Origin: Flavobacteriaceae bacterium
Lineage (GTDB): Bacteria; Bacteroidota; Bacteroidia; Flavobacteriales; Flavobacteriaceae
Direction: 5' to 3'
NCBI GenBank assembly: GCA_028279515.1
Contig: JANQNQ010000005.1
Coordinates: 248,001-312,000, forward strand
DNA: 64,000 nt
In this document: positions 44,083 to 53,070 of the stretch, in pieces
Layout: every line of letters begins with the position of its first letter
How positions within the stretch are numbered: the stretch's first letter is position 1
Translations under genes and position numbers: made by a program
Notes under the pieces: model-generated
The model's database searches: none
Told to the model about the DNA's origin: nothing
What the model saw: only the letters and a program-made list of their open reading frames with translations

Positions 44083-44960
44083 TTTTTAAACTTAATAGGA
44101 TATAATTCCTGTTCTACAAAGCTTTGCGGGAAGCTTTCATCGCCTTCAAAACCCAGTTCGATATCCCGACCATCTTTGGGGATATAATTGGTTTTGAAAA
44201 GATAGTCCCACAGGCTAAGAGTAAGTCCAAAGTTCACGCCAAACCTTACAGGTAATTCCTTGCTGTGATGCCAAATATGCATCTTCGGATTGTTGAAAAT
44301 ATATTTGAACGGACCATAATCCCAACCGAGATTGGCATGGTTTAAATGACCCACGGTTAAGGCAAAAAAGTGAACGATGGCAACATCCTGGGCGTCAAAT
44401 CCGCCAATGATCGCAAGCGGAATATACAAAAGAGATTTATACACGACCGGCTCCATCCAATGATAGCGAAGATGTGCCGCAAAGCCCATTTCTTTGACCG
44501 AGTGATGTACTTGATGAAATTTCCACAACAGTGGAACGCGATGTAACAAACGATGCGTATTCCATTGTACAAAATCACTGATGATAAAGAACAAAGAAAG
44601 GCCCAACCACTTGGGTAGATTGTCTACATCGAAAAGTTGCAAACTGCCGATGGAGAGTCCAATTTTTCCGAGTAACTCTTTGAAGTAAGCATCCGCTGTA
44701 TTCGAAAGTGCAATGAGTACGATCAGGTTCAACAAAAAGAAATTAAAAAACATATAAAACGTATCGAGCCAAAAATCTTTTCGAAAGATCTTTTGGTCTT
44801 TCCGCCAAGGAAATATTAACTCTAAGATCCACACCAAGATCGAGATAGCAATGAGTCCGTAAAAGTAGTTGTCCCAACCCGTTTGCATCAAGAATTCGTT
44901 CTGGAGGTAGTTCCAATAACCTTGATAAGATTGTCGTATCAGCTCGAGGTATTTTTCCAT
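44079..44960 (-). CDS. Sterol desaturase/fatty-acid hydroxylase superfamily protein
   Basis: 293 aa with about four to six membrane segments. The His-box set is present: HRLLHR (first), FHQVHHS (second) and HIWHHS (third), which bind a di-iron centre. Members hydroxylate or desaturate lipid chains, sterols or ether lipids; the real substrate is unknown. It is the first of four minus-strand genes and faces the TetR gene across a 103-bp gap holding a perfect 20-bp palindrome. Confidence 0.88.
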   Translation of the reverse strand: MEKYLELIRQSYQGYWNYLQNEFLMQTGWDNYFYGLIAISILVWILELIFPWRKDQKIFRKDFWLDTFYMFFNFFLLNLIVLIALSNTADAYFKELLGKIGLSIGSLQLFDVDNLPKWLGLSLFFIISDFVQWNTHRLLHRVPLLWKFHQVHHSVKEMGFAAHLRYHWMEPVVYKSLLYIPLAIIGGFDAQDVAIVHFFALTVGHLNHANLGWDYGPFKYIFNNPKMHIWHHSKELPVRFGVNFGLTLSLWDYLFKTNYIPKDGRDIELGFEGDESFPQSFVEQELYPIKFKK

Positions 44961-45016
44961 GATACTAAAGTACGCAAAACCCTCTGGGAAATTACAAAGT
45001 AGAATTAGTTTATAAA

Positions 45017-45024
45017 TAATTTTG
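45017..45024 (+). promoter_or_regulatory. Predicted -7 promoter element of the tetR operon
   Basis: TAATTTTG matches TAnnTTTG. Transcription would begin a few bases on, at the edge of the palindrome. Confidence 0.45.
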
Positions 45025-45028
45025 AAAA

Positions 45029-45048
45029 ATTAGTAAACGTTTACTAAT
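45029..45048. promoter_or_regulatory. Perfect palindrome, probable TetR operator
   Basis: ATTAGTAAACGTTTACTAAT is a perfect 20-bp palindrome, 15 bp before the tetR start codon and overlapping the predicted transcription start. Its size and place are typical of autoregulated TetR operators. Confidence 0.75.
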
Positions 45049-45063
45049 ATTGAAGCATAGAAT

Positions 45064-45702
45064 ATGGAAAACAGCAAACAAAAGATCAAAAGAGTCGCCA
45101 TTTCTTTGTTTAACGAACGAGGAATTTCCAGCGTTTCGATGAAACAGATTGCCGATCATCTTGTGATGAGCGCAGGGAATTTAAGCTACCATTACAAGAC
45201 GAAAGAAGTGTTGTTGACGGCCATCAATGGCGATATGCAAGAAGAATCTTCTAACTATATTCTTCCCGAAAACAAGTACATCACCCTGCATCATTTTGAA
45301 GAGATGATGCTGCAATTTGACGATTTGCAATCGCGATATGCCTTCTTTTTCAATGATATCGTACATATTATGAAAACCTACCCGATCATTGCTAAGCAAT
45401 TCGAAGAAATAAGTCTAAATCGATTAAAAGAGGGAAAAGAGTTGATTCAGTACTACATTGCCTCTGGGAGATTAAAACCAGAAGAAGGAATGATTAATTA
45501 CGATCAACTGGCCTATTCGATTTGGATGGTCAGTACGTTTTGGCAATCACAAAAGCAGATTTTGAGAACGGATGCTGTGAAAGTTGGAAAAGACCCTTCT
45601 ATTAAAATGCTTTGGGGATTGCTGCTTCCGTATCTCACTGAAAAAGGATTGGAAGAATACCAACAGATACGACAGTTTGTAAAACTCCCCACCAACCCTT
45701 AA
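45064..45702 (+). CDS. TetR-family regulator
   Basis: 212 aa. The N-terminal helix-turn-helix (about 7-52) reads RVAISLFNERGISSVSMKQI and ADHLVMSAGNLSYHYKTKE. The C-terminal ligand domain has no strong motif. It probably binds the palindrome in front of its own gene and so controls both the lipid-oxidation set behind it and the divergent desaturase operon. The effector is likely a lipid-like compound, given the neighbours, but that is inference. Confidence 0.9.
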   Translation: MENSKQKIKRVAISLFNERGISSVSMKQIADHLVMSAGNLSYHYKTKEVLLTAINGDMQEESSNYILPENKYITLHHFEEMMLQFDDLQSRYAFFFNDIVHIMKTYPIIAKQFEEISLNRLKEGKELIQYYIASGRLKPEEGMINYDQLAYSIWMVSTFWQSQKQILRTDAVKVGKDPSIKMLWGLLLPYLTEKGLEEYQQIRQFVKLPTNP

Positions 45703-45712
45703 AACCAACAAC

Positions 45713-46198
45713 ATGAGAAAAATAGACGCTTTAATGAGCGAATACGCCGAAAGCCACCAAACATCATTTAACAAGAGCGTGCACTACATTTGCGTGCCCC
45801 TTATTTTCTTTAGCCTGATCGGACTCTTAGCTAGTATCCCAACCGGTACTGTCTTGAGCAGTTTGGTGCCTGCTTCGCTACAGCCTTATGCACATATCGG
45901 AACCATAGTGATCATATTGGGGCTACTGTATTATTTACGACTTTCTGTTGTTCTTTTTATAGGAATGCTGCTGTTTTCGGCGGCGGTACTTTGGGGGATT
46001 CATCAAATTGCAACAATCGACATCGCACCACTTTGGGCGATGATGTTAATAATCTTTGTATTGGCCTGGATCGGACAGTTTATCGGACACAAGCACGAAG
46101 GAAAAAAGCCTTCTTTCCTGAAGGACCTGCAGTTTTTGATGATTGGCCCGGCATGGACGATGAGTCATTTGTTCGAAGCCTTAAAAATTAAGTATTAA
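45713..46198 (+). CDS. Mpo1-like (DUF962) membrane protein
   Basis: 161 aa with four to five hydrophobic segments. MSEYAESHQTSFNKSVHYIC and WIGQFIGHKHEGKKPSFLKD carry the conserved His residues of the Mpo1/YGL010w family. Yeast Mpo1 is an iron-dependent dioxygenase that shortens 2-hydroxy fatty acids by one carbon. A related job here would fit the hydroxylase, dehydrogenase and reductase genes around it. It lies 10 bp after tetR. Confidence 0.87.
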   Translation: MRKIDALMSEYAESHQTSFNKSVHYICVPLIFFSLIGLLASIPTGTVLSSLVPASLQPYAHIGTIVIILGLLYYLRLSVVLFIGMLLFSAAVLWGIHQIATIDIAPLWAMMLIIFVLAWIGQFIGHKHEGKKPSFLKDLQFLMIGPAWTMSHLFEALKIKY

Positions 46199-46199
46199 G

Positions 46200-47084
46200 A
46201 TGAAGTTGTCGGCTTGGATACAAGAAGGAACACACTTCAATTATAGGGGGCATAAGATCTTTTATCAAGAAGCGAAAGGCGACCGTGAAGTATTGTTATT
46301 ACTACACGGCTTTCCGACCTCTTCTTGGGACTGGAACAAGATCTGGGACAAACTTGCAGAGCAGTTTCACTTGATTGCGCCCGATTTTATTGGCTATGGC
46401 CTTTCAGACAAGCCCAAAAGTTATTCGTATTCCACACATGACCAAGCCGATCTGGTAGAGGTGTTGCTACAGGAAAAAGAAGTGACCCGCGTGCATGTGT
46501 TGGCCCATGATTTTGGGGATACCGTGTTACAAGAATTATTGGCCAGACGACATGAGCGAGAGACCAATGGCAATCCAACGATTATCTATCAATCCATTTG
46601 TTTGCTTAATGGCGGAATCATCCCAGAAGGACATCAACCGCGCCCCATTCAAAAAGCATTGATAAGTCCGTTGGGGATTTTGTTGACCCCTTTTTTAAAT
46701 CGACGGAAGCTTAAAAAGAACTTCCATGAGATCTTCGGGCCCGACACACCGCCTTCGGATCAAGAGATCGATGAATTCTATTATCTGATCCAACGAGACC
46801 GCGGCAAATATGTGTTTCATAAACTGATCCGCTATATGGCCGATCGACAGAAATATCGAGACCGTTGGGTTGGGGCTTTACAAGCCTGCAAAGTACCTCT
46901 GTGTATGATCAACGGAAATATGGATCCCGTTTCAGGAAAACATTTGGCAGACCGTGCAAGAACGCTGTTTCCAAATATGAATGTGATCGATTTGCCAACG
47001 ATCGGACACTATCCACAGACCGAAGCACCTGATCAGGTGTTACAACATTTTGAAGCCTTTCACCGCGAAAACAAAACAACCTAA
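46200..47084 (+). CDS. Alpha/beta hydrolase (haloalkane dehalogenase/epoxide hydrolase-like)
   Basis: 294 aa. [15 protein letters not shown] is the oxyanion-hole region, [10 protein letters not shown] puts Asp104 where haloalkane dehalogenases and epoxide hydrolases carry their nucleophile, and NMDPVS and [11 protein letters not shown] supply the remaining acid and the His. The Asp nucleophile argues against a simple serine esterase. The substrate is unknown. It starts 1 bp after the Mpo1-like gene and overlaps the GMC gene by one base (TAATG). Confidence 0.85.
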   Translation: MKLSAWIQEGTHFNYRGHKIFYQEAKGDREVLLLLHGFPTSSWDWNKIWDKLAEQFHLIAPDFIGYGLSDKPKSYSYSTHDQADLVEVLLQEKEVTRVHVLAHDFGDTVLQELLARRHERETNGNPTIIYQSICLLNGGIIPEGHQPRPIQKALISPLGILLTPFLNRRKLKKNFHEIFGPDTPPSDQEIDEFYYLIQRDRGKYVFHKLIRYMADRQKYRDRWVGALQACKVPLCMINGNMDPVSGKHLADRARTLFPNMNVIDLPTIGHYPQTEAPDQVLQHFEAFHRENKTT

Positions 47085-48754
47085 TGAAAAAACAATACGA
47101 TTATATCATTATTGGTGCGGGTTCGGCGGGTTGTGTTTTGGCCAATCGCTTGTCGGCTGACCCATCAAATTCTGTTTTGTTGTTAGAGGCTGGAGGGAAG
47201 GATACCGATCCCATGATCCATATTCCGGGAGCCTACGGTGATTTGCATAAGAAAAAGGTCAATTATCGACTGTACACAGAACCTCAAAAACATGTGAACA
47301 ATCGTGAGATGCATGTGCCCAGAGGAAAGGTGTTGGGCGGTTGTAGTGCCACCAACGCCATGGTGTACGTTCGCGGAAACAAGGATGATTACAACGATTG
47401 GGCCAATGCCGGAAATCCTGGTTGGTCGTATGATGAGGTGTTGCCCTTTTTTATGCATTCTGAGCATTTTGAACAGCTGCAACGCGTTGACCAAAAGTAT
47501 CATAAACAGGGCGGGGAGCTACACGTAAGCTTCGCGGATCGTTTTCATACGCCTTATGCCAAAGTGTTTATAAGGGCATCTCAGAATGCTGGAATTCCGT
47601 TTAATGACGACTACAATGGTGGTTCTCAGACAGGAGTAGGGGATTTTCATATGACCATCAAAAACGGGAAACGCTGGAGTACGGCTTCTGCCTTTTTAAA
47701 GCCTGTTTTAAAGCGGAAGAATCTCACGGTCATTACAAACGCACACGTACAAAAGATACTGCTGAATAACGATAAAGCAGAGGGTGTTGAATTTCTACAC
47801 CGCGGAAGCACTTCGCAAATGGTAAAAGCCAATAAAGAGGTAATACTATCTGCTGGAGCAATACACTCGCCACAATTGTTGATGCTTTCTGGGATTGGTG
47901 ATCCAAATGCGCTAAAACAAGCTGGCATCGCATTAAAAAAAGAATTGATAGGTGTGGGCAAAAACCTTCAGGACCATTTGATGTGTTTTGTCAGTTGTGC
48001 TTCAAAACAACAAGAAGGCGTCAATCATGTGTTGAAACCTTTGAACAAGTTGAAGGCATTGACACAATACCTTTTAAAGCGTTCGGGACCACTGACCATC
48101 GGCCCGTTAGAGTCCTATGCCTTTTTTAATATGGATGACCCTAAGGGACGTGTTGACACCCAGTTTCAATTTGCTCCATTGCATATAGGTGAAGGAGACG
48201 GAGTTGATGTATACGATTTGGATACCTTTCCAAGATGGGATGGCTATTCGGTCTTACCATGTTTAATACGACCCAAGAGCAAAGGATATGTTGGGATACG
48301 GGATGCTGATCCGTTGAGTACGCCTATTATTCAACCTAATTTCTTAAGTGAAGAAGAAGACCTGTTGCACCTCATCAAGGCTTCGCGAAAAGCCATGGAG
48401 ATTATGCAAGATGAGGCCTTTAAACCTTACAATGCAGGATTTTTAGGAATACATCCAGAAAGCAGTGATGATGAGATCGCTGCTCACATCAGAAAATACG
48501 TCGAAACGATCTATCACCCCGTCGGAACTTGTAAGATGGGAACTGATGAAACAAGCGTTGTCGACCACGAATTAAAAGTAAAAGGAATTGAAGGATTGCG
48601 TGTGGTTGATGCCTCGATCATGCCGACCATCATTTCCGGAAACACCAATGCCCCCGTAATAATGATTGCCGAAAAGGCAGCTGCTATGATATTGAACGGC
48701 GGTCCGAAGCTTCAGCGTAGGACTGTGAAGAAAAAACAAAATGATCAAAATTAA
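47084..48754 (+). CDS. GMC-family FAD oxidoreductase (choline/alcohol dehydrogenase-like)
   Basis: 556 aa. [18 protein letters not shown] binds [23 protein letters not shown] is GMC signature 1, and the C-terminal [10 protein letters not shown] with [17 protein letters not shown] gives the His-Asn active-site pair. It is close to choline and medium-chain alcohol dehydrogenases. No betaine-synthesis partner is adjacent, and the lipid-type neighbours favour a hydrophobic alcohol. It overlaps the next gene by 14 bp. Confidence 0.9.
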   Translation: MKKQYDYIIIGAGSAGCVLANRLSADPSNSVLLLEAGGKDTDPMIHIPGAYGDLHKKKVNYRLYTEPQKHVNNREMHVPRGKVLGGCSATNAMVYVRGNKDDYNDWANAGNPGWSYDEVLPFFMHSEHFEQLQRVDQKYHKQGGELHVSFADRFHTPYAKVFIRASQNAGIPFNDDYNGGSQTGVGDFHMTIKNGKRWSTASAFLKPVLKRKNLTVITNAHVQKILLNNDKAEGVEFLHRGSTSQMVKANKEVILSAGAIHSPQLLMLSGIGDPNALKQAGIALKKELIGVGKNLQDHLMCFVSCASKQQEGVNHVLKPLNKLKALTQYLLKRSGPLTIGPLESYAFFNMDDPKGRVDTQFQFAPLHIGEGDGVDVYDLDTFPRWDGYSVLPCLIRPKSKGYVGIRDADPLSTPIIQPNFLSEEEDLLHLIKASRKAMEIMQDEAFKPYNAGFLGIHPESSDDEIAAHIRKYVETIYHPVGTCKMGTDETSVVDHELKVKGIEGLRVVDASIMPTIISGNTNAPVIMIAEKAAAMILNGGPKLQRRTVKKKQNDQN

Positions 48755-49979
48755 TGACCCCTTGACGCTTCCATGCGGAGCCGTATTACAAAACCGGTTG
48801 GTAAAATCGGCCATGACCGAACGTATTAGTAACCACAACTATCAATCGACCTTAGGACACGAATTATTGTACAGTGATTGGGCCAGATCTCATGCAGGGC
48901 TCATGATCACTGGCAATGTGATGATCGACCGAAAACACATGGAGTCTGCCGGGAATGTGGTTTTCGACAACGAAATGATGTTGCCCAGATTAGAGGCTTG
49001 GGCCTCGGCAGGGAAACTGCACGACAATCATATTTGGGTACAGATCTCACATGCAGGGCGTCAGACCAATCGTTTTGGTGCCATGCGCCCACTAGCGCCT
49101 TCTGAAGTACAGCTAAACAAGATGGGCCTCTTCGGAAAGCCCAAGGCCATGACCGAAGCTGATATTGATGAGGTGATCAAAGGATTTGTCAGAGCGGCTA
49201 AAATTGCTAAAAAAGCGGGTTTTACAGGAGTACAGATACATGCCGCACATGGCTATTTGCTGAGTCAATTCCTGTCACCAAACACCAACCAGCGTACCGA
49301 TAAATGGGGTGGAAGCATTGAAAACCGAAGTAGACTTTTGTTAACCATTGTCAAGGAGTTGCGATGGACCCTTGGGCCTGGTTTCCCGATTGCCGTAAAG
49401 TTGAACTCGGCCGATTTTCAACGAGGCGGTTTTACTGAGGAAGAATCCCTTGAAGTGGTAAAATTGTTAGATGCTGAAGGCATCGATCTACTTGAAATCT
49501 CTGGAGGAACGTATGAAAAACTCGCCTTTTTTCTGCTGAATGAAGAGGAAAACGATGTGCGACCCTTAAAGGAAAGTACCAAACAGCGTGAAGCCTACTT
49601 TATTGAGTTTGCCAAAAAAGTAAGAGCCATTAGCAAGGTGCCGTTAATGGTCACTGGAGGATTCAGATCCTATGATTTTTGCAATGAAGTATTGAGCAAT
49701 GGCGAAGTAGACCTGATCGGTATGGGACGCCCGTTCATCACCAACAAAGATGATATCGCTGATTTTCTCGAAGGAAAGATTCCTCGTTTAGAAAACCGAG
49801 TGCTGCGCACAGGTATTAAGCAGTTTGAAGACTCTGCAGAAGGGGGGTTTTATGCGCGGCAATTGATTCGCTATTCAAAAGGAAGACAGTTTAAGTTGAA
49901 TATGAGTCCGTTGTGGTGTTCGATGTTCTTGGTGCTCTATGAATTTAGAAAAGCCATGGCGAAAAAGATATTGGGATAA
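48741..49979 (+). CDS. NADH:flavin oxidoreductase, old-yellow-enzyme family
   Basis: 412 aa. The FMN barrel is shown by [27 protein letters not shown], the active-site [14 protein letters not shown] followed by [14 protein letters not shown], and LIGMGRPFI. The enzyme reduces activated C=C bonds, for example in enones or enoates, in the cytoplasm. It is the last gene of the tetR transcript, overlapping the GMC gene by 14 bp, and the terminator follows at once. Confidence 0.92.
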   Translation: MIKINDPLTLPCGAVLQNRLVKSAMTERISNHNYQSTLGHELLYSDWARSHAGLMITGNVMIDRKHMESAGNVVFDNEMMLPRLEAWASAGKLHDNHIWVQISHAGRQTNRFGAMRPLAPSEVQLNKMGLFGKPKAMTEADIDEVIKGFVRAAKIAKKAGFTGVQIHAAHGYLLSQFLSPNTNQRTDKWGGSIENRSRLLLTIVKELRWTLGPGFPIAVKLNSADFQRGGFTEEESLEVVKLLDAEGIDLLEISGGTYEKLAFFLLNEEENDVRPLKESTKQREAYFIEFAKKVRAISKVPLMVTGGFRSYDFCNEVLSNGEVDLIGMGRPFITNKDDIADFLEGKIPRLENRVLRTGIKQFEDSAEGGFYARQLIRYSKGRQFKLNMSPLWCSMFLVLYEFRKAMAKKILG

Positions 49980-49981
49980 CA

Positions 49982-50008
49982 AAAAAAGCTGCGTAACGCG
50001 GCTTTTTT
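49982..50008 (+). terminator. Rho-independent terminator of the tetR operon
   Basis: AAAAAAGCTGCG (49982-49993), loop TAA, CGCGGCTTTTTT (49997-50008), with one G-T pair. It starts 3 bp after the stop codon. Confidence 0.85.
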
Positions 50009-50040
50009 GGTCTATAGTCGTTAGAATGTGTTTGTGTCTC

Positions 50041-50131
50041 TCCCTCCTAAAAAGGAGGGATTAAGGGAGGTGTATAAAAATATGTTTGTTTTACACACCC
50101 CTGCCTTCGGCCTCCCCTCTTTCTAGAGGGG
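50041..50131. repeat. Composite intergenic repeat, copy 2
   Basis: TCCCTCCT/AGGAGGGA (50041-50060), TTAAGGGAGGTGTATA, then CACCCCTGCCTTCGGC and a CCCCTCT/AGAGGGG hairpin (50114-50131). It repeats the order of parts seen at 29880-30026 with a shorter middle. It fills the gap between two convergent genes. Confidence 0.7.
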
Positions 50132-50159
50132 AAATCATTATCCGACATGTGGCATTTTC

Positions 50160-51128
50160 TTAACAACATCCTCCACCATCGTAGTGATAGGTCGATTCGC
50201 TGATGTAGATATCATCTCTTCCCAAATCTGCCAAATTACCTGCGGTCTTATCGCAAACGGCGATGGGTTGATTCTTCAATAAAATGTGTCCTGCTTTGTC
50301 ATCCAAGTACTCTTCTTCACCAAAGTAGATGGCCGCTTTTCCTGTGAATACACAAGGTCCGTCAGCTGGCATTGGATCTTTGATGGCCGCTACTTCGATC
50401 GATTCGATATAGATCAACTCGTCAGTGGCGTAATTCTTTGGATCGAGAATACGATATGGCTTTCTAGCACGGATCTCAATAGTTCCGAATCCAGCATCGG
50501 TTAACATTTTCACGTACTCGGCGATAGGAATACTTCCGCTTAAGCAAAGTGCACGAAGACGGTCGTCATTACGAAGGTCGTCGTTCATAGGTTGCTCGCA
50601 AGTAGGATCACTCATTACTAGGCGTCCGTGTGGTTTAAGCACACGATACATTTCGGCAATGGCCTTTTTAAGGTCTTCAGCTTTGAAGATGTTAAACAGG
50701 CAGTTTTGCGCTGCTACGTCGATGCTATTGTCTTCAACAGGTAAGTTGAGAGCGTCACCTTTTCTGAGGTCGACAAACTCACTTTTGAACCATGGGTTTT
50801 GTTCTTCGGCTTCTTTGAAGTTTTTACGAGAGGCTTCGAGCATCTCGTCAACAACATCAACACCAATCACACCTCCTTTTTGACGAGAGAAATAAGAGAA
50901 TTGTAACAATTCCATTCCGCCGCCAACACCAACGTATAATACTCTTGGGTCGTTTGTAAGGTCACGCGCGTGTACGGTGCTTCCGCAGCCGTAATTCATC
51001 TCTTGCATGATCCTCGGAATCTTTAATCCTGGAAGCTCCCAGATCGGATTGGTGGTACAACATAGTCCTACGTCAGGGGTAAGAGCAGCATCTCTGTATA
51101 ACTCTTCTGTGGCATTTAAATAACTCAT
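50160..51128 (-). CDS. arsM: Arsenite methyltransferase of the arsenosugar pathway
   Basis: 322 aa. The SAM-binding motif is VLYVGVGGGMELL. Cys48, Cys143 and Cys195 are spaced 95 and 52 apart, close to the three As(III)-binding cysteines of AS3MT (61, 156, 206; spacing 95 and 50). Cys23-Cys24 lie near the N-terminus, and the protein ends GGGCC. ArsM methylates arsenite stepwise in the cytoplasm. It heads neither detoxification genes (no arsR or acr3 nearby) but stands with PNP, TIGR04282, rhodanese, ArsS and AhpD-like genes, the flavobacterial arsenosugar set. Confidence 0.88.
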   Translation of the reverse strand: MSYLNATEELYRDAALTPDVGLCCTTNPIWELPGLKIPRIMQEMNYGCGSTVHARDLTNDPRVLYVGVGGGMELLQFSYFSRQKGGVIGVDVVDEMLEASRKNFKEAEEQNPWFKSEFVDLRKGDALNLPVEDNSIDVAAQNCLFNIFKAEDLKKAIAEMYRVLKPHGRLVMSDPTCEQPMNDDLRNDDRLRALCLSGSIPIAEYVKMLTDAGFGTIEIRARKPYRILDPKNYATDELIYIESIEVAAIKDPMPADGPCVFTGKAAIYFGEEEYLDDKAGHILLKNQPIAVCDKTAGNLADLGRDDIYISESTYHYDGGGCC

Positions 51129-51156
51129 GTTCTGTTCTTATTGTTATGTTCTTTTG

Positions 51157-51324
51157 CACGAGGGATTGAGGCACTTCGACTGCGCTCAGTGCAGGTTAAG
51201 CTGTACTTAGCGTAGGCTTTGTTGGAGCTCATCAATTTTGTGCCTCGACTGCGCTCGGCATGACAAAAAATTGATAGCGACTGCCGAAAGCCCGACCCGA
51301 GCCAAAAGGCAAGGGGCGTGCCCA
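51157..51324. repeat. Structured intergenic element, copy B
   Basis: It shares flanks with 30051-30250 (AGGGATTGAGG, GGAGCTCAT, TAGCGACTGCCGAAAGCC, ending GGGGCGTGCCCAA). The inner arms are different in sequence but still pair: TCAATTTTGT (51232-51241) with ACAAAAAATTGA (51263-51274). A second CACTTCGACTGCGCTCAGTG-type hairpin lies at 51171-51190. It sits between arsM and the phosphorylase gene. Confidence 0.65.
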
Positions 51325-51332
51325 ACTCTCGT

Positions 51333-52145
51333 TTATAGCTGTTTAATCAATTCTTTAAATATAGTGATCATTTTTGGTTCGGCCTTACCCGCCACTGCAA
51401 TGATCTCTGGCACATTGATAGGCGCCAGATTATCTGGGTCGCATTCGTCGGTCAAAACTGACACGGCAAGCACAGGAATTTTTAGTTGATTGGCCACGAT
51501 CACCTCTGGAACGGTGCTCATTCCTACCGCATCGGCACCAATGATTTTCAGGTATCGGTACTCGGCTTTGGTCTCTAATTGCGGCCCGAAAACAGAGGCG
51601 TAAACTCCCTTATACAAGGTGATATTGTTGGCAATGGCGATGTCGCTGATCGTGTTTCGCATGGCCACATCGTAGGGCTCGCTCATGTCTACAAAGCGTT
51701 CTCCAAATTCTTCGATGCCTTTATAGCCAAGTGGCGATCCACCCTGAAGATTGATGTGATCTTCGATAAGCATTAGGTCGCCTTTTTTGAAATCTAGATT
51801 GATGGCTCCTGCTGCGTTGCTAACTAGCAATTTTTTGATGCCCAATTGATGCATCACGCGAACGGGATAGGTCACATCCCAAAGGTCGTAGCCTTCATAG
51901 AGGTGAAAACGCCCCTGCATGACGATGACCTTCTTTCCTTGGAGTTCGCCGTAGATCAATTTTCCTTTGTGGAATTCGACGGTGGCTGTCGGAAAGTTTG
52001 GGATATGGTTATAACTTACCTCATTGATCACGTTGATCTCATTGGTCAATTGACCGAGACCCGTGCCGAGAATGATGCCTATTTCTGGGTTGTCGAAACC
52101 TTTATTCTGTAAGTATTCGACGGTTTCGTTCAATGTCTTTATCAT
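51333..52145 (-). CDS. Purine-nucleoside phosphorylase
   Basis: 270 aa, trimeric (class II) type. IGIILGTGLGQL binds phosphate, MQGRFHLYEGYDLWDVTYP and LLVSNAAGAINL are family blocks, and VFGPQLETKAEYRYLK holds the purine-site Glu. In this cluster it is thought to remove adenine from the ribosyl-arsenic adenosyl intermediate made by ArsS; the general purine-salvage role is equally supported by sequence. It overlaps the TIGR04282 gene by 4 bp. Confidence 0.9.
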   Translation of the reverse strand: MIKTLNETVEYLQNKGFDNPEIGIILGTGLGQLTNEINVINEVSYNHIPNFPTATVEFHKGKLIYGELQGKKVIVMQGRFHLYEGYDLWDVTYPVRVMHQLGIKKLLVSNAAGAINLDFKKGDLMLIEDHINLQGGSPLGYKGIEEFGERFVDMSEPYDVAMRNTISDIAIANNITLYKGVYASVFGPQLETKAEYRYLKIIGADAVGMSTVPEVIVANQLKIPVLAVSVLTDECDPDNLAPINVPEIIAVAGKAEPKMITIFKELIKQL

Positions 52146-52804
52146 GGGTTGATATGTTTAATAAATGGTTGAAAGACGGGATTGTCTTTGATGTCTTCGT
52201 AATAGTCGACATCGTTCAATTCTTCGAGCAAATGTACGGAGACTTCTTGTAAATCTTGCAGTGTATCTCGACGCACGGTTTCGGTGCCCCAAGCCTTGTT
52301 TTGAAAGATGTTGGGCTGCAGGATTTTCATTCCTAACAGGTAATAACCACCGTCTTCTGCGGGACCCATGACCACATCGTGCTCATCAAGTGCTGCAAAG
52401 GCTTGCTCGAGGTGTTTGGGTTGCAATTCTTGTAGATCGCTACCGATGATCACGGCTTTTTCATATCCTGATTCGAATGCTGCATTAAAGGCATGTTGCA
52501 TACGCTGTCCGAGGTCGTCTCCGTGTTGTGCATGCTTTTGAAATATGCTTGCATCCCAAAGGTCATTGTCACGCACCTTGACCGAGTAGTAAACCGCTTT
52601 ATCAAATGGAAGACTTTCTGTGACCTTTACGGTATGCTGCAAAAGGAATTTGTAGATATCTAATGCCGCTTCGTCTCCGACTGTTTTTGCGAGTCGGGTC
52701 TTCACCTTTCCCAATTCGGGATTGCGGGTGAAGATGATTAAAAGCCCCCTAGCCCCCAAAGGGGGAATGCTGTTTTGGGTTTTGGGTTTTAGGTTTTCGG
52801 TCAT
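52142..52804 (-). CDS. TIGR04282-family glycosyltransferase with repeat-derived N-terminus
   Basis: 220 aa. The family core starts at about residue 21: LLIIFTRNPELGKVKTRLAK, then AVIIGSDLQELQPKHL and VVMGPAEDGGYYLLGM. This DUF2064 branch accompanies arsenosugar genes and is proposed to glycosylate the arsenoribose. The first 20 residues (ENLKPKTQNSIPPLGARG included) are encoded by a CCCCCTTTGGGGGCTAGGGG hairpin and a low-complexity AAAACCC tract of the intergenic repeat kind, so a repeat seems to have become coding or supplied the start codon. No ATG lies closer to the core. Confidence 0.87.
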   Translation of the reverse strand: MTENLKPKTQNSIPPLGARGLLIIFTRNPELGKVKTRLAKTVGDEAALDIYKFLLQHTVKVTESLPFDKAVYYSVKVRDNDLWDASIFQKHAQHGDDLGQRMQHAFNAAFESGYEKAVIIGSDLQELQPKHLEQAFAALDEHDVVMGPAEDGGYYLLGMKILQPNIFQNKAWGTETVRRDTLQDLQEVSVHLLEELNDVDYYEDIKDNPVFQPFIKHINP

Positions 52805-52820
52805 TTGTTGTTATTCTTTG

Positions 52821-52933
52821 CCTTCGCGAACCATAGCTTAAGCGAAGGTTTGGTCATTTTGTTTTGTCTTCACGGTCCGAAGCTTGCCTCCTACGCCGAA
52901 GTAGTTTCGGCTACGAAGGCTGTATAGCGTAGG
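52821..52933. repeat. Intergenic hairpins between the TIGR04282 and rhodanese genes
   Basis: CCTTCGC (52821-52827) pairs with GCGAAGG (52842-52848). CCTACGC (52890-52896) pairs with GCGTAGG (52927-52933) and encloses GCCGAA/TTCGGC. The first stem has the same sequence as one at 29612-29642. The gap shows no gene. Confidence 0.55.
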
Positions 52934-53070
52934 ACTGGATTTTGGGATGTTTATTTTTTGCCACGAATTCACAAATGTTTTTTATTCTAAAATTCGATTG
53001 TGGTTGAAAAATTGAGTCAAAAACTAAAAGAGCCTTCTAAACGTATAAACGGTTCAACACATAAACCCTT

